DNA from: Molossus alvarezi
Taxonomy: Eukaryota; Chordata; Mammalia; Chiroptera; Molossidae
DNA: 64,000 nucleotides
Reading direction: 5' to 3'
Assembly: GCA_037176705.1 (NCBI GenBank)
Contig: CM073887.1
Coordinates: 62,085,001-62,149,000 of the forward strand
Shown in pieces: positions 48,083-59,477 of the stretch (positions within the stretch are counted from its first letter, which is position 1; each line of letters starts with the position of its first letter). Under the pieces are notes generated by a model, which had not been told where the DNA came from, did no database searches, and saw only the letters and a program-made list of their open reading frames with translations. Made by a program: the position numbers and the translations under genes.

Positions 48083-48351
48083 AACTTTCTTTTTTTATTT
48101 TATCCTCACCCGAGGACATTTTTTTACATTTATCTTCAGATAGAGCAGGGAGGGAGAGAAGGAAGGAGAGAGAGAGAAACATCAATGTGAGAGAGACAGC
48201 TACATCGACTGGATGCCACCCACACGACCCCAACCAGGGCCAGGGACAAGGACAAACTGCAACCGAGGTATGTGCCCTTAGCAAGAACTGAACCTGGGTC
48301 TCTCTGGTCTGAGGGCCCATGCTCTAACCACTGAGCCAAACCGGCCAGGGC
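48083..48351 (-). mobile_element. Ves SINE nested in another Ves
   Basis: Antisense copy in the T-tail of the SINE at 48352-48521. Imperfect duplication TTAAGGATTTTTCTTT / TTAAGTATTTTTCTTT. Confidence 0.9.
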
Positions 48352-48521
48352 TTAAGTATTTTTCTTTATTGATTTTGAGAGAGAGAGGGTGAGAGAGATA
48401 GAAACATCAGTGAGAGAGAACATTGATTGGCCACCTCCTACATGCTGTGACGGGGAATCGAACCAGTGACCTCTTGGTGCATAGGTTGATGCTCAACTCC
48501 TGAACCACACCGGCTGGGCAT
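48352..48521 (-). mobile_element. Ves SINE, second subfamily, host
   Basis: Antisense copy whose tail continues at 48056-48082. Outer duplication ACTCAGTATATTTTA / ACTCAGTGTATTTTA. Confidence 0.88.
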
Positions 48522-48539
48522 ACTCAGTGTATTTTAAAG

Positions 48540-49470
48540 GCTCCAAGAACAACTTCACACCAATCAGGATAGCTACGATCAAAAACACAGAAAAGCCCAG
48601 CCCATGTGACTCAGTGGCTGAGTGTCAACCCATGCACCAAGAGGTCACCAGTTCGATTCCTGGTCAGGGCACATGCCCAGGTTGTGGGCCGATCGCCAGG
48701 GGGGGCATGTAGGAGGTGGCCAATCAATGTTCTCTCTCATCAATGTTTCTATTTCTCTCTCCCTCTCCCTTCCTTTCTTAAAATCAATAAAGAAAAAAAT
48801 TTTTTTAAACTACCACACAGAAAAGAACTAGTGTTGGAGAGTATGTAGAGTAGTTGGAACCCTTGTGCATTGCTGGTAGGAATGTAAAATGGTGCAGCCA
48901 CCGTGGAAAACAATCAGGTGGATTCTCAAAAGGTTAAACACAGAATGATCATATGACCAGCAATCCCACTTCAGGCTATACACCCAAAATAATTTAAAGC
49001 AGGCTCAAAGAGATGTTTGTACATCTATGTTCACAGCAGGATTATTTACATCAGCCAAAAGGTGAAAGCAACCCAAGTGTCCATTGATAAAATAAATGGA
49101 TAAACAAAATGTGGTCCATCCACATGATGGATTATTCAACAACAAAAAGGAAGAAAATTCTGACACCTGCTACAACATGGATAAACCGTGAAGACATTTT
49201 GTTAAGTGAAATAAGCCAGTCAAAAAAGGACAAATATTGTATGATTCTACTTATATGAAGTCCCTACAGTAGTCAGATTCATGGAGACAAGAGCAGAATG
49301 GTGAGTGCCAGGGGCTAGGGGAGGAGGATAGGAGTTAGTGTTTAATGGGGACAGAGTTTCAGTTTGGGAAAATGAACAAATTCAGAAGATGGATGATGTG
49401 ATGGCTGCACAACACTGTGAATGTACTTAATGCCACTGAATATGCACTTAAAAATAGTTATGATCAATTT
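48540..49470 (+). mobile_element. L1 3' fragment
   Basis: Sense L1 ORF2 end and 3'UTR: CACCAATCAGGATAGCTACG, AAATGTGGTCCATCCACATG, GATGGCTGCACAACACTGTG. Split by the Ves SINE at 48596. Confidence 0.85.
48596..48814 (+). mobile_element. Ves SINE inside L1, second subfamily
   Basis: Sense copy with perfect duplication ACACAGAAAAG of the L1. Confidence 0.93.
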
Positions 49471-50460
49471 TTTTTAAAATATTTAAATGCTCTGAGAGAT
49501 CCCTAGTAAAGATTCATGCTGATTGGTCTCAGCACTCCCAAGGCCTCCCTGATCTTTGCTAGTCATAGAATGGAGTCCCCCAGTGAAATCAGGGTGGAGT
49601 GAACCTAGGAAGAGGCTGGAGCCATCTACACTACACAGAGCAGAGCAGCCACTACCACTTTGTTGGCTTCTTTGCATGAATTAACCTCAACTTCCTGTCC
49701 CGGCACTCCTTACCCTCATGCTCTCTGGCTGCCCCACCACTGGGTCTCTCCTTCCAGTGCCACTCTCTCAGATCTCAGACAAACATCCCAAATCTTGGCT
49801 TCTTCCGGGTTTAGCTTGCCCCACTTCCTGAAGGCACCTCCTGTCCATTGCCCGGGGGCTAGAGAGTGAGGTCTGGCCAGCCTGCCACCAGTAAGTGCCA
49901 ATGTGGTCTGATAACCAGGACGTGGGGTCCATTTGCACGTGTCCAGGTGAGGGGAGAGGTAGGCCAGGACTCCTTAGGCCTCTCATTCCTGTGTCCTGCC
50001 ACTCCTGGGGGAAGGGTACAGTCAATCCCTGCTACTCAGTCATTAAATACCTTTGCCCAGGCCCCCTGGATGATGGAGGAGACAGAATCCCCACCTCAAA
50101 TCCCCGAGGAAGAGCATTCTTGAGTGGAGGGGGTTTGGCACCGCCACACTGTCCTGTGGTTTCCCAATACCCACAGGCTGGAGAATAACCTGATGGCAGG
50201 AGCCACTTCATCTCAGTTCATATTCCCTCACCTGTGGCCACCAGCCCAGCAGACTTAGCACTCACTCCAGACCTGGCAGGATGTGGCTCCAGAAACTTGA
50301 CCAGCATTTCCAATCCCTGTCTCTGCCCACTCCATCATCAGCCCCCAAGACTGCTGGAGGGATGGAGAAGGGGGATGCACAGGAGGGCCTAGCTCTCTCC
50401 AATATAGTGTGGTGAGCTTCCCAGCAGAAAAGCTGCTAAAAAAAAAAAAAAGGGAAAGTC

Positions 50461-50665
50461 TACCCAGATAGTGTGGCTCGGTGGATTGAGCTTCATCCCA
50501 TGGACTGAAATGTCCTGGTTCCATTCCTGGTTAGGGCACATGCCAGGGTTGAGGGCTCAATCCCCAGTAGAAGGCATGTGGGAGGCAGCTGATCAGTGTA
50601 TCTTGCATCTATGTTTCTATCTCTCTCTAAAAAAATTAATAAAAAAAATTTTTTTTAAAAATTAG
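50461..50665 (+). mobile_element. Ves SINE, third variant
   Basis: Head TACCCAGATAGTGTGGCTCG with a short CT part and AAAAAAATTAATAAA tail. Confidence 0.85.
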
Positions 50666-50690
50666 GGAGAGAAAGAAACTAGGGAAAGCT

Positions 50691-50830
50691 CTGGCCAAGT
50701 AGTTCAGTTGGTTAGCGCATTGTCCCAATACGCCAAGGTTTGGGGTTTAATCCCTGGTCAGGGTACATACAAGAACCAAACAATGAATGCATGAATAAGT
50801 AGAACAACAAATCAATGTTTCTCTCTCCTT

Positions 50831-50878
<48 letters not shown>

Positions 50879-50908
50879 ATCAATAATAACAAATATAAAT
50901 TTTTTTTA
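50691..50908 (+). mobile_element. tRNA-derived SINE, fourth head type
   Basis: Head TGGCCAAGTAGTTCAGTTGG, then CATACAAGAACCAAACAATG, a long CT run and CAAATCAATCAATAATAAC. Its body differs from the other Ves copies. Confidence 0.85.
50833..50872. repeat. (CT)n microsatellite
   Basis: CT run of about 20 units within the SINE. Confidence 0.95.
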
Positions 50909-52358
50909 ATGGGTAAAGCAATTTATTTATTTTTTTAAAAATCCTTAACAGTAGAGGTACAGGAGCAGATACTTTAAGTTCTGAAGAACTACACTTTCTC
51001 ATCTCCAGGACATGGAGGCAAGAGCAGTTAGTGTCCAGACGCCTCTTTCATCTGACCTGAGAGACCACTGCAATTGCAGGCACTACTTCAACCCGTGGTA
51101 ACTGAGCCTCAGAGAGAGAGCCAGTGGCCCAGTCCCCAGACTATGAGCAGAAATGGCTGCAACCAGGTCACCCAGACCCCAATGTGTGGCATCCTTCAGG
51201 GAGGCTCATTCTTGCTAGGACATCCATTCTTGAGTATCTAAGCTGGACATGGCAGCAAGGAAAAAAGTTGATACCCTCCTCCACCCCCACCACCACACAC
51301 ACAGGCCTGGAATAGAACAAGGGCAGTTGGGAGGGCACACCCTCAGGCAAGGGACTCCTGTGCCAGTCCTCAGTCTTCCCCACCCTAAGAACCAAGGAAA
51401 CATCAATGACAGTTTGTGGAGGATTAACCTCGCCCTCCATTATCTGTTGCTCATTAATTTCTCAAAGGCAGAGCAGTCCAAGGTAGGCTAAACCCCACCA
51501 GGTAGGCTAAACCCCAATAGGTGGTTGCACCTATTGAGGTTGATTCAGGTTGCCACGGACCCCCAGGCACTGTCACAGGGTGCAACACCTCCGTCCAGGC
51601 TCGGCTTTGACTCCCCTAGTACCCACTGTCCAGAAATTGGTCAAGACTAGCCCAATAAGAAAAACCTGGCAACCAACTGCCCCAAACAATGAATACAATC
51701 TAATAACCAGAATAAAAAAGACTGCTGGCTCCCACAGCCACCATATCTGTTCAAAACCACCTTCAAACTTCACTGTCAGGACACTGGCACGAACCTGATG
51801 ACATCCTTGCCCTGGGACAAGGTGACAACACAGAAAGATGTGACTCCAGAGCAGTGCCATAGACCCATAGTAGCTCTCCTGGCCAAAGTCGCCCTCCAGC
51901 CAAGGGTGACTCCAGAACCCTATGTGACCTAACTCTCAAACACTCAGCTCGGCATGACCATAAAGCCCAGTGTGTGATGGCATTTGCACCACAGCCAGAA
52001 TCAGCAAAGGTTAACAATGTCCCCACCCCTACCAGGAACAGGGGGTGGCCCACATCCTTCCCATATCTGACCCCTTACACAGCCTTCAATGCCACCCCAC
52101 CACAGGCCTCTCTGCTTCCAGGCCTGCCCTCCCTGACAGGGCAGAACCCATCTCTCTCAGCCTCAATTGCAACACCTGCAGCATCCTATTCCACTCAGGA
52201 TGTACAAGGACACAGGGGTTCCCCTCACTGGACACCAGTGTCTCTGCACAGCACTCAGAACAGTGGACACAGCTCTGCACAACCAGGAAGCCTAGGATCA
52301 GTGCAGCACTCGAGGATAACAACCTGTTAGGGTCCACACTGCAGAGACTTGCCACTAA
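50909..52358. other. ELL intron 1, nothing coding
   Basis: Holds a 19-base tandem duplication (AGGTAGGCTAAACCCCACC, 51481-51518) next to a short hairpin. Confidence 0.5.
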
Positions 52359-52370
52359 AGAGTAAAGCTT

Positions 52371-52419
52371 TGCCCTGGCCGGTTTGGCTCAGCGGTTAGA
52401 GCATCGGCCTGCGATCTCA
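52371..52419 (+). mobile_element. 49-bp tail-less Ves head fragment
   Basis: Only the first half of the tRNA-like head, ending GCATCGGCCTGCGATCTCA, with no A-tail, yet flanked by AGAGTAAAGCTT (52359-52370 and 52420-52431). Confidence 0.85.
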
Positions 52420-52431
52420 AGAGTAAAGCTT

Positions 52432-52655
52432 GCCTGGCCGGTGTGGCTCACTGGTTGCATCAACCCATGCACCAAGAAGTCGTCTGTTTGATTCCCAGTC
52501 AGGGAATATGCCCAGGTTGTAGGCCCAATCCCCAGTGGGTGCATGCAGGAGGCAGCCAATCGATGCTCTCTCTCATCAATGTTTCTATCTATCTTTCCCT
52601 CTCCCTTCCTCCCTCTCTAAAATCAATAAAAAAAAACCACATTTTTTTGTTTTTA
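52432..52655 (+). mobile_element. Ves SINE, second subfamily
   Basis: Sense copy directly after the tail-less fragment. A third AAGTAAAGCTT follows it at 52656-52666. Confidence 0.9.
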
Positions 52656-52880
52656 AAGTAAAGCTTACCACTGTGATAAAAACAAAAACAGAGCTTATAC
52701 AGTGTGTCAGGGAAGAAGTGACAACTAAGATTATATAAGGACACCACTGTGGTAACACAGTAGCTGGAAACAAGACAGAGCAAAGTGCTAAGGGGGCCTA
52801 CTGCAGTGGTGGGAATAGGGTATTTTGCCAGTTTTCTACACTAAGCTATACTTCTTTTATATTAACAAGAAATAAAGAAA

Positions 52881-52964
52881 GCCCTGGCAAGGTGGCTCAG
52901 TTGGTTAGAGTATCATCCCAATACACTAAGGTTGTGGGTTCGATCCCCAGTCAGAGCACATACA
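52881..52964 (+). mobile_element. SINE head, fourth type, truncated
   Basis: Head GCCCTGGCAAGGTGGCTCAG to GCACATACAAGAATC. The rest of the body is absent. Confidence 0.8.
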
Positions 52965-52980
52965 AGAATCAGAAAAATGG

Positions 52981-53222
52981 CCCTGGCCAGTTTGGCTCAA
53001 CGGTTAGAGCATCAGCCTGCAGTCCAGAGAGACCCGGGCTCGGTTCCCGCTAAGTGTATATACCTCAGGTTGCAGTTTGTCCCCAGCCCTGGCTGGGTCG
53101 TATGGGAGGCAGCCACTCAATGTGTCCCTTTCATGTCGATGCTTCTCTCTCTCTCTTCCTCTCTCTCCCTCCCACTCTATCTGAACAAAAAATGGAAAAA
53201 TGTCCTCAAGTGAGGATAAAAA
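52981..53222 (+). mobile_element. Ves SINE
   Basis: Full-length sense copy with perfect 17-base duplication AAGAATCAGAAAAATGG. Confidence 0.94.
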
Positions 53223-53239
53223 AAGAATCAGAAAAATGG

Positions 53240-53392
53240 CCCCCATCAGTTCAGCTCAACGGTTGGAGCACCAACTCAGACCGAAGGGTCAAGGGTTTGA
53301 TTCCCGGTCAAGGGCACGTACCTGGGTCGCATTCAATCCCTGGACCCAGTCAAGGTCATGCAGGAAGCAATCAGACTCCATGTAGCCACTTG
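53240..53392 (+). mobile_element. Ves SINE, 3'-truncated and diverged
   Basis: Head CCCCATCAGTTCAGCTCAAC and B-box-like GGTTTGATTCCCGGTCAAGG. Fades out near 53392 without a tail. Confidence 0.8.
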
Positions 53393-53645
53393 GTGTGGGG
53401 ACAAGAGAGATCCCCTCTGGATAGTTATGTGGACACCAGCTTTCTTACTAAAAAGTTAAGTGACAAAACAACCACAAGACATGGCTGACTGTATCACTCA
53501 CTCATTTGGAGTGACTGTTCTGACTGTGGAGCAGCCACGTATCACTGGAGATGAGATTTCAGACAATTCTGGCTGTGCAGCTCAGACCAAGCAGAAAATC
53601 ATAAAGGCACAGAGCGGGGAGTAAAGCCCTAAAAACAAAGGACAG

Positions 53646-53834
53646 GCCCGGCTGGTGTGGCTCAGTGGCTGAGCATCGACCCATGCACCAAGAGGTCGCT
53701 GGTTCAATTCCCGGTCAGGGCACATGCCCAGGTTGTAGGCCAAATCCCCAGTGGGGGGCATGCAGGAGGCAGCCAATCGATGTTTCCATATCTCTCTCCC
53801 TCTCTCTCTAAAATCAATAAAGAAAAAAAAATTT
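53646..53834 (+). mobile_element. Ves SINE, second subfamily
   Basis: Sense copy with perfect duplication AAAACAAAGGACAG. Confidence 0.94.
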
Positions 53835-54211
53835 AAAACAAAGGACAGGGGAGGCCAAACCCTGAAGGCATAGTATGGACTGCCAGCTGGTCCTTGCCAG
53901 GCCAAGGGGAAGGGCTCCTGTCACAGATAATTGGATTCACAAAACAGTCACAATTGTGGTGTGATGTCAAAACTGTTTCCAGAGTTATGACCTCTAGCCT
54001 TGCAGATGAGTCAACAGAGGGTGGGTTTCAGAAAGCAGCCTGCTGTTTACACACAATCACCTTGGAGACTGGATGCAGCTAGAGGGCTAATCAAGAGTCA
54101 TGATGGAAGGCAGGTTTGGCCCTTCACAAAGCTTTGCAGCCTCCTGCAGCACTCATCCCATGCCCGGAGTGCTCGCCCTCTCCAGCATCAATGAGAGGGG
54201 TGTTCTATATA

Positions 54212-54242
54212 TTTTTTTAAATTCTTTTTTCTTTATTGATTT

Positions 54243-54274
<32 letters not shown>

Positions 54275-54440
54275 TAAAAACATCGATGAGAGAAAATATC
54301 GACTGGCCACCTCCTACATGCCCCTCCCAGCCCACTGGGGATTTGGCCCACAACCTGGGCACGTGCCCTGACCAGAAATCGAACCAGCGACCTCTTGGTG
54401 CATGGGTCGACGTTCAACCACTGAGCCACAAGGCCAGGCA
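54212..54440 (-). mobile_element. Ves SINE, second subfamily
   Basis: Antisense copy from TTCTTTATTGATTTTAGAGA to CCACTGAGCCACAAGGCCAG. Confidence 0.92.
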
Positions 54441-55039
54441 AGACGGGTATGCTGAGAGGGACTGACTCCACCCAAAACCATCAAGCGTCCACCTTGAAAC
54501 ACACAAACTGAACCCCAGGCCCCTAGGCAGGAGGCCAGCCTGCTCCTCCCCACCCACAGAGCCCAGCATAGCCCTTCAGAGGGAGTATTCTAAGTCCGTC
54601 TTTGAGAGATTCCTTCTGGTGACTCGACCTCCCAGAGTCTCCACCCATTTCCTCACCCTGCCACAGGGCTGACAGGACCAGAGGAAGTAAAGTGTGCAGC
54701 TCAGGACAGCACTGGCATGCAGGCCTTGATCCACAGTTGGTGATTACTGTCATCTTTAGGCTTCCTTGGAGGAGAGATCAGCACAGACACAGACAGCAAC
54801 TTCAGGCATTTGCAGGGCCACCCATGTCACCAACAGTCACAGGAGCCTGAAACACTGGCATTTTAACTAGGACTCGAAAGGACCAAGTGACTCCTTTTCA
54901 TAGCTATGTCCAGTGGCTCAAGCTCCTTCCCAACTTGAGAGGCAGCCTGGGCCAGTGAGGACCTCAGGCAAGCAACACTGCTGCTCAGAGCCCAACTGCC
55001 CCAAAAGCTCAGTGGGAACAATAAGCTAGCCCTCTTGCC

Positions 55040-55282
55040 CTGGCCAGTTTGGTTCAGTGGTTAGAGCGTCGGCCTGTGGTCCAGAGAGACCCGGGTTTGG
55101 TTCCCACTAAAGGCGCGCACCTCGGCTGCAGTTTGTCCCCGGCCCTGGTTGGTCGTGCAAGTGGCAGCCACTCGATGTGTCCCTTTCGCATTTATGTTTC
55201 TCTCTCTCTTCCTCTCTCTCCCTCCCACTCTATCTGAACAAAAAAATGGAAAAATGTCCTCAGGTGAGGATAAAAAAATAAT
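55040..55282 (+). mobile_element. Ves SINE, young
   Basis: Sense copy with perfect 20-base duplication AATAAGCTAGCCCTCTTGCC. Confidence 0.95.
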
Positions 55283-55302
55283 AATAAGCTAGCCCTCTTG
55301 CC

Positions 55303-57185
55303 AGTGTTGTCAAGAATGAAGGGTTTACAAGGGCCTGGCCCACAGCCTGGAGGGGCAGCGCCACCTAGTCTTAAAGGTGGGCCAGCTGTAAAGCAGACAG
55401 GCTGGCAAGAAGCTCCCCTGCTTAGGGCCAAGTGGGGCACCCTCCAGGAAGGGGAGACGAGCCTGCCTCCCAGGGCCTTACTGCCAGAGGGGAACAGAAG
55501 CTAAATTAAGGTTCCTCCTGCCCCCAGTGCCAGGGCTGACATCCACGCAGCCGCCTCTGGAGCAGCAGGCGGTGCAGCAGGCAGAGCAGCACTGCAGGGC
55601 TCCAAGACAGTGGTGGAGTATTCACAGCAGGCCTCCTGTACCTCCCCCCCATACACACCCTTCCTGAGGACATAGTCCTGCAGCCACCCTCCACAGCTTA
55701 TTGGGCCACTCCCCTGCCCCAGTGGCCTCCCCAGCCCCTTATGTCTCAAGGCCTGTGCACCCAGCTTGCCTGGACCCCTCATCCCGCAGACCTCAGCTCT
55801 GGCATCTCCTAAAAGCACCTTTCTCAATCAGTACCCTTTCATATCAACCACCCCCATGCCATCATGCTGCGCGATTATATTTCCTTCCTGATGCTGACCA
55901 CTGACAAGTTCATGTTGATTTCTGTGCTGCCCTATTCATTATCTGTCTCTTGCCTCTATAATGTCAGGTCCTGACACTAGGGGCTTTCTTTGGTCACTTG
56001 TGAATGTCCAGCTCCTCAGAAGTGGCCCTACACAGACCAGGCGTTCAGTCAGATTCAAGCAGACACAAGAGCCCAGGCTTCATTCTAACTTGGTTTTGGG
56101 TAGAGGCTCCAAGTGTACCTGAGGAGTCAGGGCTGTGCCAAGGGGCACACATGTGCCAACAGATCCCCACAGACCCAAGAGAAGGAGGGTATGGAGCTCA
56201 GACAAGGCTAGGTGCTGGGATCCTCAGAGCTGTGAGAAGGATCTGGACTGGCAAGGGTCAGTCACTGGCCCAAGATGTAATGTAGGTAGAGGTGAGATTC
56301 AAACCTAAATAGGCCCCAATCTCCAGGCTTCTTAGGCCCCTCCCTGGGCCCTCAATTTTTTCTGATTAACAACATGCTCCTTCCTCTCAGGAAAGGAAAA
56401 GGTCACCCAGCAACAGAGCCCACCAAACCCAACGATAACAAGCCCAAGTGGTTGAGACAGGTGTCCCAGGGAGTAGTCAGGGGTCGCTCCTCTGAGAGGC
56501 ACGTGAAGCTATCTTGGAAGAATGGGTTGTGCCCACACTTTCTCTGTCTTCTCTCCTAGAAGTAACTAACCCATAACAGCAAAAAAGGAGATCCATAGGA
56601 GTAGCTCCTTCAGGACTCACTTTAATTTTTATATTCAAGGAGAAACTGCACAAAGCCCAAGTCTGGATGGCTGGCAGCTGCATGTACTACCACATCTTCA
56701 CCTTCCACCAAATTCCAGGCAGGCCACTAGGTCTGCATAAAAGCAGCTCAGACTTCAGATCCCTCTGGAGAGAGAAATCTCAGGGACTTCTACTGGAGCT
56801 GCTCCAACAGCTAGGATTACAGGAAGTTCTTCTCCAATCCCCTGCCACTTCTGAATTTGTACAAGCCTCTTCACAATTAAAAAGTAAAAATAAAAACCCT
56901 CTCCACAAGTTGCCATTGGCAAACCATTTAACCACAGCTTGAGAGAACAGAAAACTTTAGACACTATCAACAAAGCTGTGCATCTGAGGTTTTGTTAATA
57001 ACCAATACACTGTTCTGGTCACACAACCAAGTTATTCAAGTCGCCTTCCCCATGTCCAGCATCCAAAAGCACCAAGAACACCTGAGTTGTCCTCATTTTT
57101 GGCCAGCCTATCACATTGCCCAATGGCTATGGTTCAATACAAAAATTGCCAAGTCACTTAAATACCAAACAACTTCTGAGAAAAG
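55303..57185. other. ELL intron 1, nothing recognised
   Basis: Only a weak MIR/L2-like patch near 56215-56345. Confidence 0.45.
56215..56345 (-). repeat. possible MIR/L2 relic
   Basis: Weak similarity around GTCACTGGCCCAAGATGTAA and GTGAGATTCAAACCTAAATA. Confidence 0.35.
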
Positions 57186-57197
57186 CACAAGTTTGGG

Positions 57198-57473
57198 CCC
57201 TGGCTGGTTTGGCTCAGCTGTTAAAGCATCAGCCTGCGGTCCAGAGAGACCCGGGTTCTGTTCCTGCTAAGTGCACGTACCTCGGTTGCAGTTTGTCCCC
57301 GGCCCTAGTCGTGCGGGTGGCAACCACTCGATGTGTCCCTTTCATGCAATGTTTCTCTCTCTCTCTTCCTCTCTCTCCCTCCCACTCTATCTGAACAAAA
57401 AATGGAAAAATGTCCTCGGGTGAGGATAAAAAAAATAAAAATAAAACAACACTCATTTAAAAAAAAACACACA
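57198..57473 (+). mobile_element. Ves SINE, long tail
   Basis: Sense copy with perfect duplication CACAAGTTTGGG and an A-rich tail containing an ACACAC stretch. Confidence 0.94.
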
Positions 57474-57485
57474 CACAAGTTTGGG

Positions 57486-58949
57486 TCCCCAAAATTTTAG
57501 CCCAGCCAGCCAAGTTGGCCAGGATGGCTTGAAAAAGTTCTTTGAGGGAGCCCCTCCTAGTGACTAACTTTAACCTACACAGCTGGGCTCCATGTGGAAC
57601 CAGCCTGAGTCTGCAGTTACCTTCAAGCTCAAATGAGGAAGACCTAGCTTAGTTAGGGGATGTAACCAACACTCTAAATTAAAAATAGCAGTGTGACAGC
57701 AGAGGTGGATGCAAAGGCAGATCTTCTGGACCAATGGATCAAGATAGGGCAGCATGGCAGGGAAGGCGGGGCTCCTAACCCAAAGTGACCAGGTACCAAG
57801 TTCACCTTACTTACATGACTCATGAGCTCTCCCACTGCTGCCTCTAGGAAAGTCTGCCTTCCTGCAGGACAAGTCATACTCAGGAATGAAATTCCGCAGG
57901 GAAGGGAGGCTCAAGCCAACCACTGTGCCCTACCTCCTCTTCCTCTCCTACAGAAGTGCCTCAGCCTTCCTTCTGACAAGATGACAACTTGCTCTTACCA
58001 AAAAAATGAGGACCTCCTTCTATTAAGGGGAAACTGACACATCAGGACAGGAAGGAAATTGCCCAAAAAGGTGGGAAGAAGCACAGGAAGGGTGGGCACC
58101 TAGGAAATGGTGGGAATGAAACAGGGGAAGAAATTCCCAGCTTAGCTAATGGTGCTGAACAAGTCCAGGGCAGGAAGAAAGCCACATTCCTTCCTAGTTA
58201 GTCTCTCTCCTCACGCACCCAAGGCTCCCTCATCCCTGGTGTGTACACACACACACACACACACACACACAGGGAATGGGGCCTCCCCAGCCCCTCTGAC
58301 TATGAAGCCCTCACTTTCCAGGCAAGGAGGACGGTGCTCCCAAACCACTTCTCCTCAGAACCTGATCACTAGGCACCTGCAACTTCTGTCCCAACACAGA
58401 CTGAGGGCGCCATGACACAAACAGAAATGGGAAGAAGTAGGTCTGACCACAGCCCCAGATGTGCCCCCAAGTCAGGCCTGAAAGAAGATGCACAGCAGCC
58501 TCTTCCCCACCCCCTGCCCCAAGCCAGGTGGTGGAACGAAATGTCTTGAACTTCCCCAGATGGGCCCAAATGGGCCCCTGAGAAGTTGAGAGTCAGTGGC
58601 CAGGTGTCATGGCCAGAGCTCCCTCCCAGGTGCCCAACCACCATTTCCCAGCCCACAGAGCTTCTTCCCCACAAAATACTTCCACTCTCTGAAGGTGTTT
58701 GGTGAAACAGGGTCACCTGGGGGGTGGCGGGGGGACAATGGGTGGAGTTGCAGACAAGCTATCAATGTTTGCCCAAACTCCCCTTCCCAAGAACGAAGAG
58801 TGAGCCCAACTCCAGGGGCCTCATTGGAAAAAGTCAAAGACGCCCACCCCCCACACACACAAACGGAACTGGACCCCACAGGTACCCCGATAGGACTGCC
58901 CCACTGACGCATCCTGCCAGAGACCCTGACGGATAAGCCTCAACCACAC
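57486..58949. other. ELL intron 1, 5' end
   Basis: Unique sequence approaching the CpG island, SINE-free apart from the AC microsatellite. A G-rich stretch at 58719-58746 could form a quadruplex. Confidence 0.45.
58245..58271. repeat. (AC)n microsatellite
   Basis: About 13 AC units in ELL intron 1, 1 kb from exon 1. Confidence 0.95.
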
Positions 58950-59273
58950 CCCTACACCCTTTCCCCGGCAAGGTGAACAGATCAGTTCAGGGTGGACAGG
59001 GAAAGGCCCCAGACGCCTCCAGGTGCCACAGAAACACCCCCTGGACCAGGCGCGCGAGTTTGGGCCCCTCCGCCGGCCTGGGCCGCTCGCCAGTGTCGCC
59101 TTCCGGGACCGAAAAGGAACGTGATTCTCCGCACCCTGCCGGCCAAGGTACCCACGAGCAGCACCTCGAACGCCCGACCCCGCGTCCCGAGGCCCGGACG
59201 CTGGGCGAGGGGCGCGCGAGGCCGGCCTGCGCCCCGACGTCCCCGACGGCCTCACCGAGCCCACGCCGCTCAC

Positions 59274-59408
59274 CTGGCTGGTGCGGTAGTTCTCGAAGGC
59301 CCTCAGGGCACTGTCGGTGAGCTTCACGTGAAACACGGACACCTTGCTGCCGTCGCTCACCCGGCCGCACGACAGCCCGTAGCTCCAATCCTCCTTCAGC
59401 GCCGCCAT
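59274..59408 (-). CDS. ELL: ELL coding exon 1 (residues 1-45)
   Basis: The exon has 135 coding bases, 45 codons, beginning MAALKEDWSYGLSCGRVSDG and ending FENYRTSQ, followed by the donor CAG|GTGAGCGG. It starts the N-terminal ELL domain. The start at 59408 was chosen because it matches the known mammalian N-terminus MAALKED and has the context CAAGATGG, with a purine at -3 and G at +4. Recalled human ELL has R at residue 8 and FESYRARQ at the exon end, so W8 and the NYRTSQ end look like lineage substitutions. The same frame stays open upstream to another ATG at 59490-59492, which could add 28 residues. The exon lies inside a CpG island. A short uORF overlaps the start codon (separate entry). 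Confidence 0.97.
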
Positions 59409-59419
59409 CTTGCGACCAT
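59396..59419 (-). other. uORF overlapping the ELL start codon
   Basis: On the ELL strand an ATG at 59417-59419 has G at -3 and G at +4, a strong initiation context. It lies 11 bases before the ELL ATG in a different frame and reads seven codons (MVARWRR) to a TGA at 59396-59398, inside ELL codons 4-5. If the transcript includes it, scanning ribosomes would meet it first, and ELL would need leaky scanning or short-distance reinitiation. No expression evidence is visible in the sequence. Confidence 0.6.
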
Positions 59420-59477
59420 TGCTACCCGGCCCCCCTTCCCGGCTCCAAGGCCGGCACTTCAGCCCCGCCCGCCACCC

